Positions 1 to 7,182 are shown, numbered from the stretch's first letter. The stretch: DNA of 8,165 nt from Candidatus Limimorpha equi (GCA_018065885.1 JAGHSL010000191.1:1-8165), one strand, 5' to 3'. Made by a program: numbers and translations. Notes: a model not told the origin generated them from the letters alone.

Positions 1-1505
1 ACATCAGTCACCTGAGCGACAATGAAAAACAGATGCTTCCGCTGCTTTTTGAAGCCGCCGACATCATGGACGAACTCTACTGGATGGAAAATTGGGGCGA
101 CAAAAACGCCTTGATGGAACAAATCAACGACCCAGACGTAAAACTCTATGCTGAAATCAATTACGGTCCTTGGGACGGCCTCAACAATGAAGCTTCATTC
201 GTTGAAGGCATTGGTGCAAAACCTGCTGGCGCACAATTTTATCCACAGGACATGACCATGGAAGAATGGGAAGCTTTCGACGACCCGAACAAGACCAGCC
301 AGTACACCATGATTGTCCGTGATGAAGCAAAAAATCTGAAATGCGTTTGGTATCACGAATTCTTTGCTGAAAAAATCGAAAAGGCAGCCCAATTGCTCGA
401 ACAGGCTTCGGAACTTGCCGGCGACCCTGAATTTGCCCGGTACCTGAAACTTCGCGCCACGGCTCTCCGCACCGATGACTATTTGGAAAGCGACATGCAG
501 TGGATGACCGTCCGCAACAACAACATTGATATGGTTGTCGGCCCAATCGAAAACTACACCGATGCACTCTTTGGCACCAAGGCCGCTCACGAAGCCTTCA
601 TCCTCATCAAGGATCAGGACTGGACACAGCAATTGGCCCGTTATGTGGCTTTCCTGCCTGAATTGCAACGCAATCTTCCTGTGCTAGAGGAATATAAGAA
701 AGAAACACCTGGCGCTGATGCTGACCTCGCCGTTTACGATGCCGTTTATTATGCCGGCGACTGCAATGCCAACAGCAAGACCATTGCCATCAACCTGCCT
801 AACGATGAGCGCGTACAGCTGGAAAAAGGCACACGCAAACTTCAGTTGAAGAACGCCATGAAAGCCAAGTTTGATGCCATTCTGGTTCCGATTGCTGAAA
901 AACTGATGACCCCTGAATCGATGAAAAACATCAAGTTTGATGCTTTCTTCGCCAATGTGATGTTCCACGAAACTGCTCACGGCATGGGCATCAAGAACAC
1001 TTTGGACGGCAAAGGCACCGTGCGTGCTGCCCTGAAGGAACAGTATTCAGCTATCGAGGAAGCCAAGGCTGATGTTCTCGGCCTTTACCTCATCACCAAA
1101 CTTTCGGAAATGGGCGAATACACCAACACCGAATTGGAAGACAATTACGCTACCTTCATGGCCGGCATTTTCCGTTCAGTCCGTTTCGGCGCTTCAAGCG
1201 CACATGGCAAGGCCAATATGCTTACTTTCAATTATTTCCAGAGAGAAGGCGCTTTCACCCGTAACGAAGAAGGTCTTTATGCCATCAATTTCGATGCTAT
1301 GAAACTTGCCGTTGAAAAACTGGCTGGCGACATTCTCGTTCACCAGGGCAATGGCGATTACGCAGGCGTGAAAGCATGGATTGATGAAGACAGCGTCATC
1401 AAAGGCGAACTGCAAGCCGACCTCGACCGCGTCAACGAAGCTGGCGTTCCCGTTGACATTTACTACAACATGGGACCACAGGTTTTGCTTGGCCAAGGCG
1501 AATGA
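1..1505 (+). CDS. M49-like zinc metallopeptidase (dipeptidyl-peptidase III-related), 5' partial
   Basis: The frame is open from the left edge (first full codon at 3) to TGA at 1503-1505, giving 500 residues; the true start lies upstream, so the ATG at 33 is internal. The zinc site is visible: HETAH is encoded at 966-980 (two His ligands plus catalytic Glu), followed by EEAKAD at 1056-1073, which should supply the third, Glu, ligand about 27 residues later. Blocks such as INYGPWDGLNN, YYAGDCNANSKTIAINLPND and GIKNTLDGKGTVRAALKE match, from memory, the Bacteroidota group annotated as M49 peptidase or Zn-dependent hydrolase. Classical dipeptidyl peptidase III removes N-terminal dipeptides using HEXXGH and EECRAE; here the first motif is the five-residue HEXXH form. 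Substrate and location are unknown because the N-terminus, and any signal peptide, is outside the window. The gene ends 22 bases before a strong terminator. Confidence 0.85.
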   Translation, partial: ISHLSDNEKQMLPLLFEAADIMDELYWMENWGDKNALMEQINDPDVKLYAEINYGPWDGLNNEASFVEGIGAKPAGAQFYPQDMTMEEWEAFDDPNKTSQYTMIVRDEAKNLKCVWYHEFFAEKIEKAAQLLEQASELAGDPEFARYLKLRATALRTDDYLESDMQWMTVRNNNIDMVVGPIENYTDALFGTKAAHEAFILIKDQDWTQQLARYVAFLPELQRNLPVLEEYKKETPGADADLAVYDAVYYAGDCNANSKTIAINLPNDERVQLEKGTRKLQLKNAMKAKFDAILVPIAEKLMTPESMKNIKFDAFFANVMFHETAHGMGIKNTLDGKGTVRAALKEQYSAIEEAKADVLGLYLITKLSEMGEYTNTELEDNYATFMAGIFRSVRFGASSAHGKANMLTFNYFQREGAFTRNEEGLYAINFDAMKLAVEKLAGDILVHQGNGDYAGVKAWIDEDSVIKGELQADLDRVNEAGVPVDIYYNMGPQVLLGQGE

Positions 1506-1527
1506 TAACCAGCAACATACAAACAAA

Positions 1528-1559
1528 AAATCAGCCGACAACTGTCGGCTGATTTTTTT
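1528..1559. terminator. Bidirectional Rho-independent terminator
   Basis: A 12-bp perfect stem (1528-1539 with 1544-1555) closes a 4-base AACT loop. T-runs follow on the plus strand (to 1559), and an A-run precedes at 1525-1530, which becomes a U-run on the minus strand. It sits between the convergent M49-like peptidase gene (+) and tRNA-Pro (-), so it can stop transcription from both sides. Confidence 0.9.
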
Positions 1560-1562
1560 GTG

Positions 1563-1636
1563 TCGGGATGACAAGATTCGAACTTGCGGCCTCTTCGTCC
1601 CGAACGAAGCGCGCTACCGGGCTGCGCTACATCCCG
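1563..1636 (-). tRNA. tRNA-Pro (anticodon CGG)
   Basis: Read on the minus strand, the sequence folds into a complete 74-nt cloverleaf. The acceptor is CGGGATG pairing with CATCCCG, with discriminator A at 1563. The D stem is GCGC/GCGC, the anticodon stem CTTCG/CGAAG, and the T stem GCAAG/CTTGT with loop TTCGAAT. The seven-base anticodon loop TTCGGGA places CGG at 1602-1600, which decodes the proline codon CCG; the C1-G72 pair also fits bacterial proline tRNAs. The CCA end is not encoded (ACAC follows), so it must be added after transcription. The gene lies downstream of mntP on the same strand and has its own promoter-like sequence. Confidence 0.96.
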
Positions 1637-1651
1637 AAACATTTTGCGCTG

Positions 1652-1681
1652 CAAAAGTACTATTTTTTTTGATACCTCAAA
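1652..1681 (-). promoter_or_regulatory. Probable promoter of tRNA-Pro
   Basis: On the minus strand TTTG (1681-1678) and TACTTTTG (1659-1652) match the Bacteroidota -33 (TTTG) and -7 (TAnnTTTG) elements, 18 bases apart. Transcription would start around 1645, just ahead of the mature tRNA 5' end at 1636. The spacing is slightly shorter than the 20 bases seen at the Omp85-like gene. Confidence 0.65.
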
Positions 1682-1700
1682 CTTTTTTCTTAATCCTTTA

Positions 1701-2267
1701 TCATGCAATGATGCCAAGATGTTCAAGTAGTATTTTTACACCGATGATTATCAGAATGATACCGCCCGCCATGGCAGCTTTCTTTTCGTATTTTGAGCCG
1801 AAAACATTACCGATTTTCACGCCAAAAGAGGAAAAAATGAAAGTGGTAAGGCCAATAATCACGATGGCACGCCAAATGTTTTCATTCAAGGCGGCAAACG
1901 AAACGCCGACGGCCAACGCATCGATGCTGGTGGCAACGGCCAAAAGAAACATGGTCTTGACATCTAAAGCACCATTGTCTTTTTCTTCCTCCTTTTTTGA
2001 AACCGCCTCACGAATCATGTTTATGCCGATTAAAGCCAAAAGGCCAAAGGCAATCCAATGGTCGAAAGAAGCAATGAGACTCTCGAACTGAACGCCCAAA
2101 AAGTAGCCGACAAGCGGCATCAAGGCTTGGAAACCGCCAAACCACAAACCACAAATCATGGCCATTTTCAATGAGAACCTTTTGGTTGTCAATCCTTTGC
2201 AGATTGAAACCGAAAAAGCGTCCATCGAAAGGCCAATGCCAATAAGCAATATTTCAACAAAACCCAT
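1701..2267 (-). CDS. mntP: Manganese efflux pump MntP
   Basis: This 188-residue protein has the length and pattern of the MntP (formerly YebN) family: six predicted membrane helices in two related three-helix halves. Each half carries the signature acidic motif, GLSMDAFSVS (Asp16) in helix 1 and ATSIDALAVG (Asp116) in helix 4, the membrane Asp residues needed for transport in the Escherichia coli protein. A charged loop (SKKEEEKDNG, about residues 90-99) links the halves. The family exports Mn2+ across the inner membrane and protects against manganese excess. The start at 2267 fits because the -7 element lies only 19 bases upstream. The gene diverges from the Omp85-like gene and is followed by tRNA-Pro with no strong terminator between. 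The leader of roughly a dozen bases is too short for a yybP-ykoY manganese riboswitch, so any control is probably by a protein. Confidence 0.95.
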   Translation of the reverse strand: MGFVEILLIGIGLSMDAFSVSICKGLTTKRFSLKMAMICGLWFGGFQALMPLVGYFLGVQFESLIASFDHWIAFGLLALIGINMIREAVSKKEEEKDNGALDVKTMFLLAVATSIDALAVGVSFAALNENIWRAIVIIGLTTFIFSSFGVKIGNVFGSKYEKKAAMAGGIILIIIGVKILLEHLGIIA

Positions 2268-2286
2268 ACAATCTTCGTTTGGTTTG

Positions 2287-2294
2287 CAAAGGTA
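2287..2294 (-). promoter_or_regulatory. mntP promoter -7 element
   Basis: The minus strand reads TACCTTTG, a full match to the Bacteroidota -7 consensus TAnnTTTG. A transcript would begin near 2281 and leave a leader of about 13 bases before the mntP ATG at 2267. No clear TTTG -33 element lies at the expected distance, only a T-rich stretch near 2311-2316. Confidence 0.6.
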
Positions 2295-2335
2295 GCAATC
2301 TTTTCAGCAGAAAAAATGTCATTTTTAAAATACGA

Positions 2336-2367
2336 TTTGCATGAATTAGTAAAAGTTTTTACTTTTG
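2336..2367 (+). promoter_or_regulatory. Promoter of the Omp85-like gene
   Basis: TTTG at 2336-2339 and TACTTTTG at 2360-2367 match the Bacteroidota -33 and -7 elements with a 20-base spacer, the best promoter in the window. Transcription would start about 2374, shortly before the ATG at 2388. This rules out the longer open frame starting at 2316, which would put the promoter inside the coding sequence. Confidence 0.8.
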
Positions 2368-2387
2368 TTGTCTCAAACTTATTAAAA

Positions 2388-3695
2388 ATGAAGAAAGTTT
2401 TATTTGTGATTTTAGCCATATTATTGGCAATCAATGGTTTCTCTCAGAAAAAAGAAAAGACTTACAACGAAAAAGGCGAAATCATCAAGAAAGGCTGGAA
2501 TTTCGGTCCGCTGCCTGTTGTCGGTTTCGATGCCGATTTAGGCTTCCAATACGGCCTTTGTTGCGACATTTTCAATTATGGTGACGGCACCCTTTATCCG
2601 AATTACAAGTACAAGTTCAATTTCGAGGCTTCGCGCTACACCAAAGGTTCGGGCGTTTTCCGTTTCTACAGCGACATGCCTTATGTTTTTGAAAAAACCA
2701 AACTGTTTTTCGACATTACATATTTTTATGCCAAGAAATACGAATTCTTTGGTTTTAACGGCTTTGAATCGAATAGTATAGATCCTTTGGAATGGGAAAA
2801 ATCCGGTTACAATTTCATTAACCGCAATCAGTTCCGTTTTGTGGGCAGTATGCAGCGTCCGTTTTTCGATGTGAAAGACCTTAACTGGACAGCGGGACTG
2901 GCTTATTACAACACTTATTGCTCAAACCTTGATACCACAGGAAACATGTCGGATTATGCAGGTCAAGTCACTATGTTTGAAAGATATAAACAAGCAGGAC
3001 TCATAACCAGTGATGAAGCCAGCGGAGGTAATACAACCCAAATCAGATTAGGTTTGTTGTACGATAGCCGCGACCTCCGCAGCGACCCGACACGAGGCAT
3101 CTATGCCGAAGCCACATTCACGGGTGCCCTTGACGTTATCGACAATAGAGGCTACGATAATTTGTCGTTCACTTTCTTGTGGAGACACTACATACCTTTA
3201 TATAAGGAAAAGCTCACTTTCTCTTATCGTCTCGGTACGCAGAACCTGCTGGCTGGCAGCGTTCCTTGGTATATGATTAATAACATGAATACCATGTTTT
3301 TCCAAAAGATGTATACCGAAGGTTTGGGAGGCAGCGTCACAATGCGTGGCGTGAACCGCAATGGGGTCATCGGTAACGGTTTTACCTTCGCCAATGTCGA
3401 ATTGCGTTGGCGTTTTGCCAGCTTCCAGTTCATCAACCAGAACTGGCAAGTCGCCCTGAATCCGTTCTTCGATGCCGGCATGGTGACACAGAAATTCCGC
3501 GAAAACGAATTGAAAAATTCCGAAGACCCGACGCTATACAGCGGTAAAAGCGAGGGCATCCATACCAGTGCAGGCTGCGGCTTGAAACTCATCATGAACC
3601 GCAATCTTGTCGTTTCAGCCGACTTTGGCCGCGCTTTCGATGAACGCGACGGCGATAAGCTGAAGGCATTTATCGGGTTTAATTATGTGTTCTAG
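2388..3695 (+). CDS. Omp85/BamA-TamA-like outer membrane beta-barrel protein without POTRA domains
   Basis: The product has 435 residues. It starts with a signal peptide (MKKVLFVILAILLAINGFSQ), which with the promoter at 2336-2367 fixes the start at 2388 rather than 2316. The C-terminal half resembles the bacterial surface antigen (D15/Omp85) barrel: YDSRDLRSDPTRGIY around residues 225-239 has the D-R-D...P-G pattern at a strand entry, MRG at 319-321 corresponds to the (V/I)RG(F/Y) motif of the lid loop, and the chain ends in Phe (FNYVF) as recognised by the BAM machinery. Alternating aromatic segments suggest strands throughout. The region before the barrel is too short for the POTRA repeats of BamA or TamA. 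Location in the outer membrane is a safe inference; function (lipid or protein insertion, or other) is unknown. It is a single-gene unit between its own promoter and the terminator at 3750-3785. Confidence 0.85.
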   Translation: MKKVLFVILAILLAINGFSQKKEKTYNEKGEIIKKGWNFGPLPVVGFDADLGFQYGLCCDIFNYGDGTLYPNYKYKFNFEASRYTKGSGVFRFYSDMPYVFEKTKLFFDITYFYAKKYEFFGFNGFESNSIDPLEWEKSGYNFINRNQFRFVGSMQRPFFDVKDLNWTAGLAYYNTYCSNLDTTGNMSDYAGQVTMFERYKQAGLITSDEASGGNTTQIRLGLLYDSRDLRSDPTRGIYAEATFTGALDVIDNRGYDNLSFTFLWRHYIPLYKEKLTFSYRLGTQNLLAGSVPWYMINNMNTMFFQKMYTEGLGGSVTMRGVNRNGVIGNGFTFANVELRWRFASFQFINQNWQVALNPFFDAGMVTQKFRENELKNSEDPTLYSGKSEGIHTSAGCGLKLIMNRNLVVSADFGRAFDERDGDKLKAFIGFNYVF

Positions 3696-3710
3696 CGTTA
3701 ATTATTGGAA

Positions 3711-3736
3711 CGTAAAGACGCATGGATGTGCGTCTC
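3711..3736. repeat. Small intergenic palindrome, possible dispersed repeat
   Basis: AGACGCA (3716-3722) and TGCGTCT (3729-3735) form a perfect 7-bp inverted repeat around a 6-base loop, just after the Omp85-like stop codon and before the main terminator. It has no T-run. The core AGACGCA...TGCGTCT resembles short palindromic repeats seen between genes in Bacteroidota genomes, but only one copy is in this window, so its repetitive nature is inferred. Confidence 0.45.
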
Positions 3737-3749
3737 AAATCCTAAAAAC

Positions 3750-3785
3750 AAAAAAGTCCCAAGGCCACGGCCTTGGGACTTTTTT
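3750..3785. terminator. Bidirectional Rho-independent terminator
   Basis: The arms 3755-3766 and 3769-3780 pair perfectly over 12 bp (GC-rich core around CCCAAGGCC) and are extended by A-run/T-run pairing (3750-3754 with 3781-3785). Runs on both sides make it work in either direction. It ends the Omp85-like gene (+, stop at 3695) and gpmI (-, stop at 3805). Confidence 0.92.
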
Positions 3786-3804
3786 GTGTAAAGAGGAAAC
3801 TGTT

Positions 3805-5433
3805 TTATTTCACCTCAATCATAGGTCTTTCCCAGCATTCTTTTGGCGTTTCGCCCAAAAGCAGTGCGATGGTTGAAGCGATGTTAGCCAAGCCGTAATC
3901 GTCGGCATCAACCACTTGGTATTTGTCCTTGTTTTCGGTGTTGTCGTAGAAAATGCAAGGCACCTTGTTGAGCGTGTGGCTGGTCTTGGCTTTGATTTTG
4001 CCATTCTTATCGGTCTTCGGAGCGCCGTCCTTGCCCATTTCGTACATTTCTTCAGCGTTGCCATGGTCGGCAGTGATGATGGCCATGCCGCCAACTGCGT
4101 CGATGGCTGGGAGAATGCGTTTCAGCGCAATGTCGACTGACTCAACACCGATGATGGTGCTTTCGAGGCTGCCCGTGTGTCCCACCATGTCGCCGTTCGG
4201 GAAATTGACGCGCATGAAAGGCTGTTCGTTTTTCAGAATCTTTTCAACAAGGACATCGGTGATTTCAGCGGATTTCATCCAAGGACGCTGCTCGAATGGA
4301 ACGACATCGGATGGAATTTCAATGTATTCTTCAGTGGCATCGTCGAATTTTGAAGAGCGGTTGCCGTTGAAGAAATAAGTGACATGACCGTATTTCTGGG
4401 TCTCGGAAATGGCCAATTGCTTGATGCCCTTGTTGGCGAGAAACTCGCCCAAAGTGTTCTTGATGACAGGTGGCGCCACAAGGAACTGATGCGGGATGTG
4501 CAGGTCGCCGTCGTATTCGAGCATACCAGCGTAGTTGACATTTGGAACTCTCACTCTGTCAAACTTGTCGAAATCCGGGCCGCCTTCAAAGGCGCGCGTG
4601 ATTTCCTGGGCGCGGTCGCCGCGGAAGTTATAAAGGATGACGCTGTCGCCGTCTTCGATGGTGCCTATAGGTTTACCGTTTTCAGCAATGATGAAAGCTG
4701 GCAGGTCTTGGTCGATGACGCCTGGGATTTCGTTTCTGTAAGTTTCTATGGCTTCCTTACAAGTGGCAAACTGACGGCCTTCGCCAAGAACATGGGTTTT
4801 CCAACCTTGCGCCACCATGTCCCAATTGGCTCCGTAACGGTCCATGGTGATTTTCATGCGGCCGCCGCCTGAAGCGATGCGGTAATCGAAGCCGTTGCCT
4901 GAAAGTTCGGCGAGTTTGGCTTCAAGCTGTTCGACATAGATGAGGGCTGAGGTCTCGCCTACATCGCGGCCATCCAACAATGCATGAACTCTCACTTTCT
5001 TAATGCCTTCGGCATGGGCTTCATCGAGCATTTGTATGAGGTGATTGATGTGTGAATGGACGTTGCCATCGCTCAGCAGACCAAGGAAATGCATGGTGCC
5101 GCCTTTGAGAGCATCGGCAGCAAGCGATTTCCAGACCTTGTTTTCGTACATTGCCTTCGAATCAAGCGATTCCGACACAAGTTTTGCACCCTGCGAATAA
5201 ATCTGACCAGCTCCGATGGCATTGTGACCCACTTCGGAGTTGCCCATGTCGCCATCAGATGGAAGACCGACTGCGGTGCCGTGGGCTTTCAGTTTCTGCC
5301 AAGGATAGTTTGCCATGCAACCGTCGAGTACAGGCTTCTTGGCCTGACGCACTGCGTTGCCTGCTTCAATTTCATTGATGCCCACGCCATCCATAATGAT
5401 AAGCACGACTGGGCCATCGTATTTGATTGACAT
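3805..5433 (-). CDS. gpmI: 2,3-bisphosphoglycerate-independent phosphoglycerate mutase
   Basis: This cytoplasmic glycolysis/gluconeogenesis enzyme interconverts 3- and 2-phosphoglycerate through a phosphoserine intermediate. The 542-residue protein has the expected alkaline-phosphatase-superfamily metal site: Asp15 (IIMDG), nucleophile Ser66 (GDMGNSEVGH), Asp415 and His419 (GDMVGHTG), Asp456-His457 (TADHGNAEEM) and His486 (TSHT). Substrate-domain motifs HALLDGRDV, SGGGRMKITMDRYG and YNFRGDR are present. It is longer than the roughly 510 residues usual in bacteria: His486 lies 29 residues after His457, against 17 in the Geobacillus enzyme as I recall it. The added segment and blocks such as FDKFDRVRVP and EEYIEIPSD resemble plant and trypanosomatid enzymes. 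The start at 5433 is supported by AAGGAG 8 bases upstream. It follows the ostA-like gene by 29 bases with no promoter between, so the two are probably co-transcribed. Confidence 0.96.
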   Translation of the reverse strand: MSIKYDGPVVLIIMDGVGINEIEAGNAVRQAKKPVLDGCMANYPWQKLKAHGTAVGLPSDGDMGNSEVGHNAIGAGQIYSQGAKLVSESLDSKAMYENKVWKSLAADALKGGTMHFLGLLSDGNVHSHINHLIQMLDEAHAEGIKKVRVHALLDGRDVGETSALIYVEQLEAKLAELSGNGFDYRIASGGGRMKITMDRYGANWDMVAQGWKTHVLGEGRQFATCKEAIETYRNEIPGVIDQDLPAFIIAENGKPIGTIEDGDSVILYNFRGDRAQEITRAFEGGPDFDKFDRVRVPNVNYAGMLEYDGDLHIPHQFLVAPPVIKNTLGEFLANKGIKQLAISETQKYGHVTYFFNGNRSSKFDDATEEYIEIPSDVVPFEQRPWMKSAEITDVLVEKILKNEQPFMRVNFPNGDMVGHTGSLESTIIGVESVDIALKRILPAIDAVGGMAIITADHGNAEEMYEMGKDGAPKTDKNGKIKAKTSHTLNKVPCIFYDNTENKDKYQVVDADDYGLANIASTIALLLGETPKECWERPMIEVK

Positions 5434-5441
5434 AATTTAAT

Positions 5442-5447
5442 CTCCTT
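5442..5447 (-). promoter_or_regulatory. Shine-Dalgarno sequence of gpmI
   Basis: The minus strand reads AAGGAG, 8 bases before the gpmI ATG (5433-5431), inside the 29-base gap after the ostA-like gene. It fixes the start. It is notable because the other starts visible here (mntP, Omp85-like, ostA-like, MazG-like, TPR) lack such a site, as is usual in Bacteroidota. Confidence 0.75.
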
Positions 5448-5462
5448 ATTTTTAATTTGTTA

Positions 5463-7094
5463 TTAACTTCCTTTTATTCTGTGTTTTGGTTTTGGAGCCT
5501 CTTCCTCGGCAGATTCGGTAGCGTTTCCCGTCTCGTTCTGATGCGTTTCAGCTCTTGGCATCACGGCATCAGTATTTCTGAAAATATCAGCCTTGTTTTT
5601 CGGTTTCACATCAATGTTCCATTTGAAGCCTTGCAAAAGACGGCTGCTTTCCGGCAATTCGTTTTCGGGATACACGGTTTCGCTGATGCCCTTGAATGAT
5701 TTGATGCAGGAAATCTGATTGTCTTTCATCTCGATAACCATATTGTCGGATTTTGAGACATCAATTCCAATGAGCGAAGTGTCGTCGTCACGAAGCCAGT
5801 AAATTGTTTCGGCGTTTCCGCCTATCACATTGACATGGTGAATGTTGCCATCGATAAATTTCGAAATGATGTCCATCCCCTTAATCTGGTTGAAGCCTTC
5901 GACCGTATCCTGATTGATGATGAAAGCGTTAGTTCTTTGCAAAATGCTGTCGATTGTTTGGTTGGCAATTTTTATGTCGATGTATTTTCCCGTCATTTGG
6001 CTGTTTTCAGCCCACATTATCGGAGTGCCTCTCATGCAGATTATCGAATCGGAGGCATAATAAGTCAGAGTATCGCATTTACCCTGCAAATCAGAGCGAT
6101 AGAAACGCACATTGCGCCGAGCTGTCATCTTTTCCATGTCGCTCAAATCGGTCTTGAAATGGAAAAACATAGTGTCTGCATGAAGATATAGCGAATCGCC
6201 GCCGTCGTAATTAATGAAATAAGCACTATCGGTGGCAAAAGAAAAGCCCTTTTTCTCCCACACTTCCACATAATCGCCACGGAAAATCATCTTGTAAGTC
6301 GTGTCAATCATATCGACATTATCAATTGCCTTCGCAAAACCCGTGGAACGGTCGTAATAGATGTTTTTCGCTTTCAGCCTTTGCGTCTTGTTGTAGGCTA
6401 ACGGTTTCTTGTCGAAAAATGCAATATCTTCATTTACAAGATAATAACCATGTTCGCCTTCCATCGTGTTTTCCTCATTGATGAGAGTTGTCGGGCCGTA
6501 GAACCACATTTTTTCGATTTCCGTGTTATAATACAAGGTGTCAGTGTACATTTGGTATTTCGGACTCGTAACTTCCACATTTTCAAAGAATGACAATTCC
6601 TTGAGGTCGTCACGGTAATTGCCGATACAACTGATGAGGGTCTTGTCGCCGCGCGTGGTGCAGGCACTATCGGGATAACAGGCGAGATGTTCGTCGCGGC
6701 TGTAGGTCAGATATTCCGTGCGAAGCAAGGTGGAATCGTCCATAAGCCGCACGTTGTTGAAAAACTCCGCAAAACGCGCATTGCCGTCGTAGATCAGCGA
6801 ATCGCTGAAAATCTCAACACTGTCATTTACAATGATATGCACATTTTGATAAGCGTCAAAGCTATTGGTTTTTTCATAGAAATAGGCACTGTCGCAAAAG
6901 AAATACGCCGAATCATGCCTGATTTTCACATTTCCGATAAGCCGCTGGAAATCACCGATATTGCGATTATAGCTAATTTTATCGTAATGCTCTATGAACA
7001 CCTGCGTCTTTTTTTTCTCATCTGTTTCTTCCTGAGCAAAAGACACTTGAGCCATAAGGCAAAGTAACAATATGAAAAATCCGATGCGTCTCAT
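5463..7094 (-). CDS. OstA/LptA-like periplasmic protein, probable LPS transport component
   Basis: The product has 543 residues from the ATG at 7094. A signal peptide (MRRIGFFILLLCLMAQVSFA) begins there, and the -7 element at 7111-7118 lies just upstream, so the longer frame from 7163 is rejected. The mature part is a run of short beta-rich repeats, with units like DSAYFFCDSAYFYE...VHIIVNDSVEIFSDSLIYD...NVRLMDDSTLL, the pattern of OstA/LptA-type beta-jellyrolls that bind LPS lipid and bridge the periplasm. The last roughly 40 residues are Glu/Pro/Lys/Asn-rich and probably disordered. There is no LptD-type C-terminal barrel, so it resembles the separate Bacteroidota OstA-like proteins more than LptD; it is much longer than LptA (about 185 residues). 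The LPS role is inferred from family, not from neighbours: gpmI follows 29 bases downstream and has no known link to LPS. Confidence 0.85.
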   Translation of the reverse strand: MRRIGFFILLLCLMAQVSFAQEETDEKKKTQVFIEHYDKISYNRNIGDFQRLIGNVKIRHDSAYFFCDSAYFYEKTNSFDAYQNVHIIVNDSVEIFSDSLIYDGNARFAEFFNNVRLMDDSTLLRTEYLTYSRDEHLACYPDSACTTRGDKTLISCIGNYRDDLKELSFFENVEVTSPKYQMYTDTLYYNTEIEKMWFYGPTTLINEENTMEGEHGYYLVNEDIAFFDKKPLAYNKTQRLKAKNIYYDRSTGFAKAIDNVDMIDTTYKMIFRGDYVEVWEKKGFSFATDSAYFINYDGGDSLYLHADTMFFHFKTDLSDMEKMTARRNVRFYRSDLQGKCDTLTYYASDSIICMRGTPIMWAENSQMTGKYIDIKIANQTIDSILQRTNAFIINQDTVEGFNQIKGMDIISKFIDGNIHHVNVIGGNAETIYWLRDDDTSLIGIDVSKSDNMVIEMKDNQISCIKSFKGISETVYPENELPESSRLLQGFKWNIDVKPKNKADIFRNTDAVMPRAETHQNETGNATESAEEEAPKPKHRIKGS

Positions 7095-7110
7095 TTTTTG
7101 AAATAAAATG

Positions 7111-7118
7111 CAAAGATA
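7111..7118 (-). promoter_or_regulatory. -7 element of the ostA-like gene (and probably gpmI)
   Basis: The minus strand reads TATCTTTG, a full match to TAnnTTTG. Transcription would start about 7104, giving a leader of about 10 bases before the ATG at 7094. No consensus TTTG -33 element is visible at the right distance. Confidence 0.6.
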
Positions 7119-7182
7119 GGAAAGATTGTTGGTGTTTTGCCTTGTTTTTCCCATTTCTGACATTATTTCGTTCGGAAAAATG

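Noticed and set aside
195..668. Minus-strand open frames opposite the M49-like gene (also 181-567, 684-980 and 1194-1574)
   Set aside because: They are shadows of the real gene, with no family resemblance and no promoter or start signal.
1563..1636. tRNA-Pro as an attachment site for an integrated element
   Set aside because: No integrase, no duplicated tRNA 3' end and no foreign-looking genes flank it; both neighbours appear to be ordinary chromosomal genes.
1381..2091. A 236-codon plus-strand open frame
   Set aside because: It runs through the end of the M49-like gene, a terminator, a tRNA and antisense to mntP; its composition is that of shifted-frame DNA.
2316..2387. Extended N-terminus of the Omp85-like protein
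   Set aside because: The promoter -33 and -7 elements lie inside this stretch, and the signal peptide starts at 2388.
4384..4872. A 162-codon plus-strand open frame inside gpmI, plus smaller ones at 3916-4378 and 5056-5430
   Set aside because: They are antisense to a well-recognised gpmI with intact catalytic motifs, have no recognisable domain and no promoter of their own.
7095..7163. Extended N-terminus of the OstA-like protein
   Set aside because: The signal peptide begins at 7094 and the -7 element at 7111-7118 would fall within the extension.
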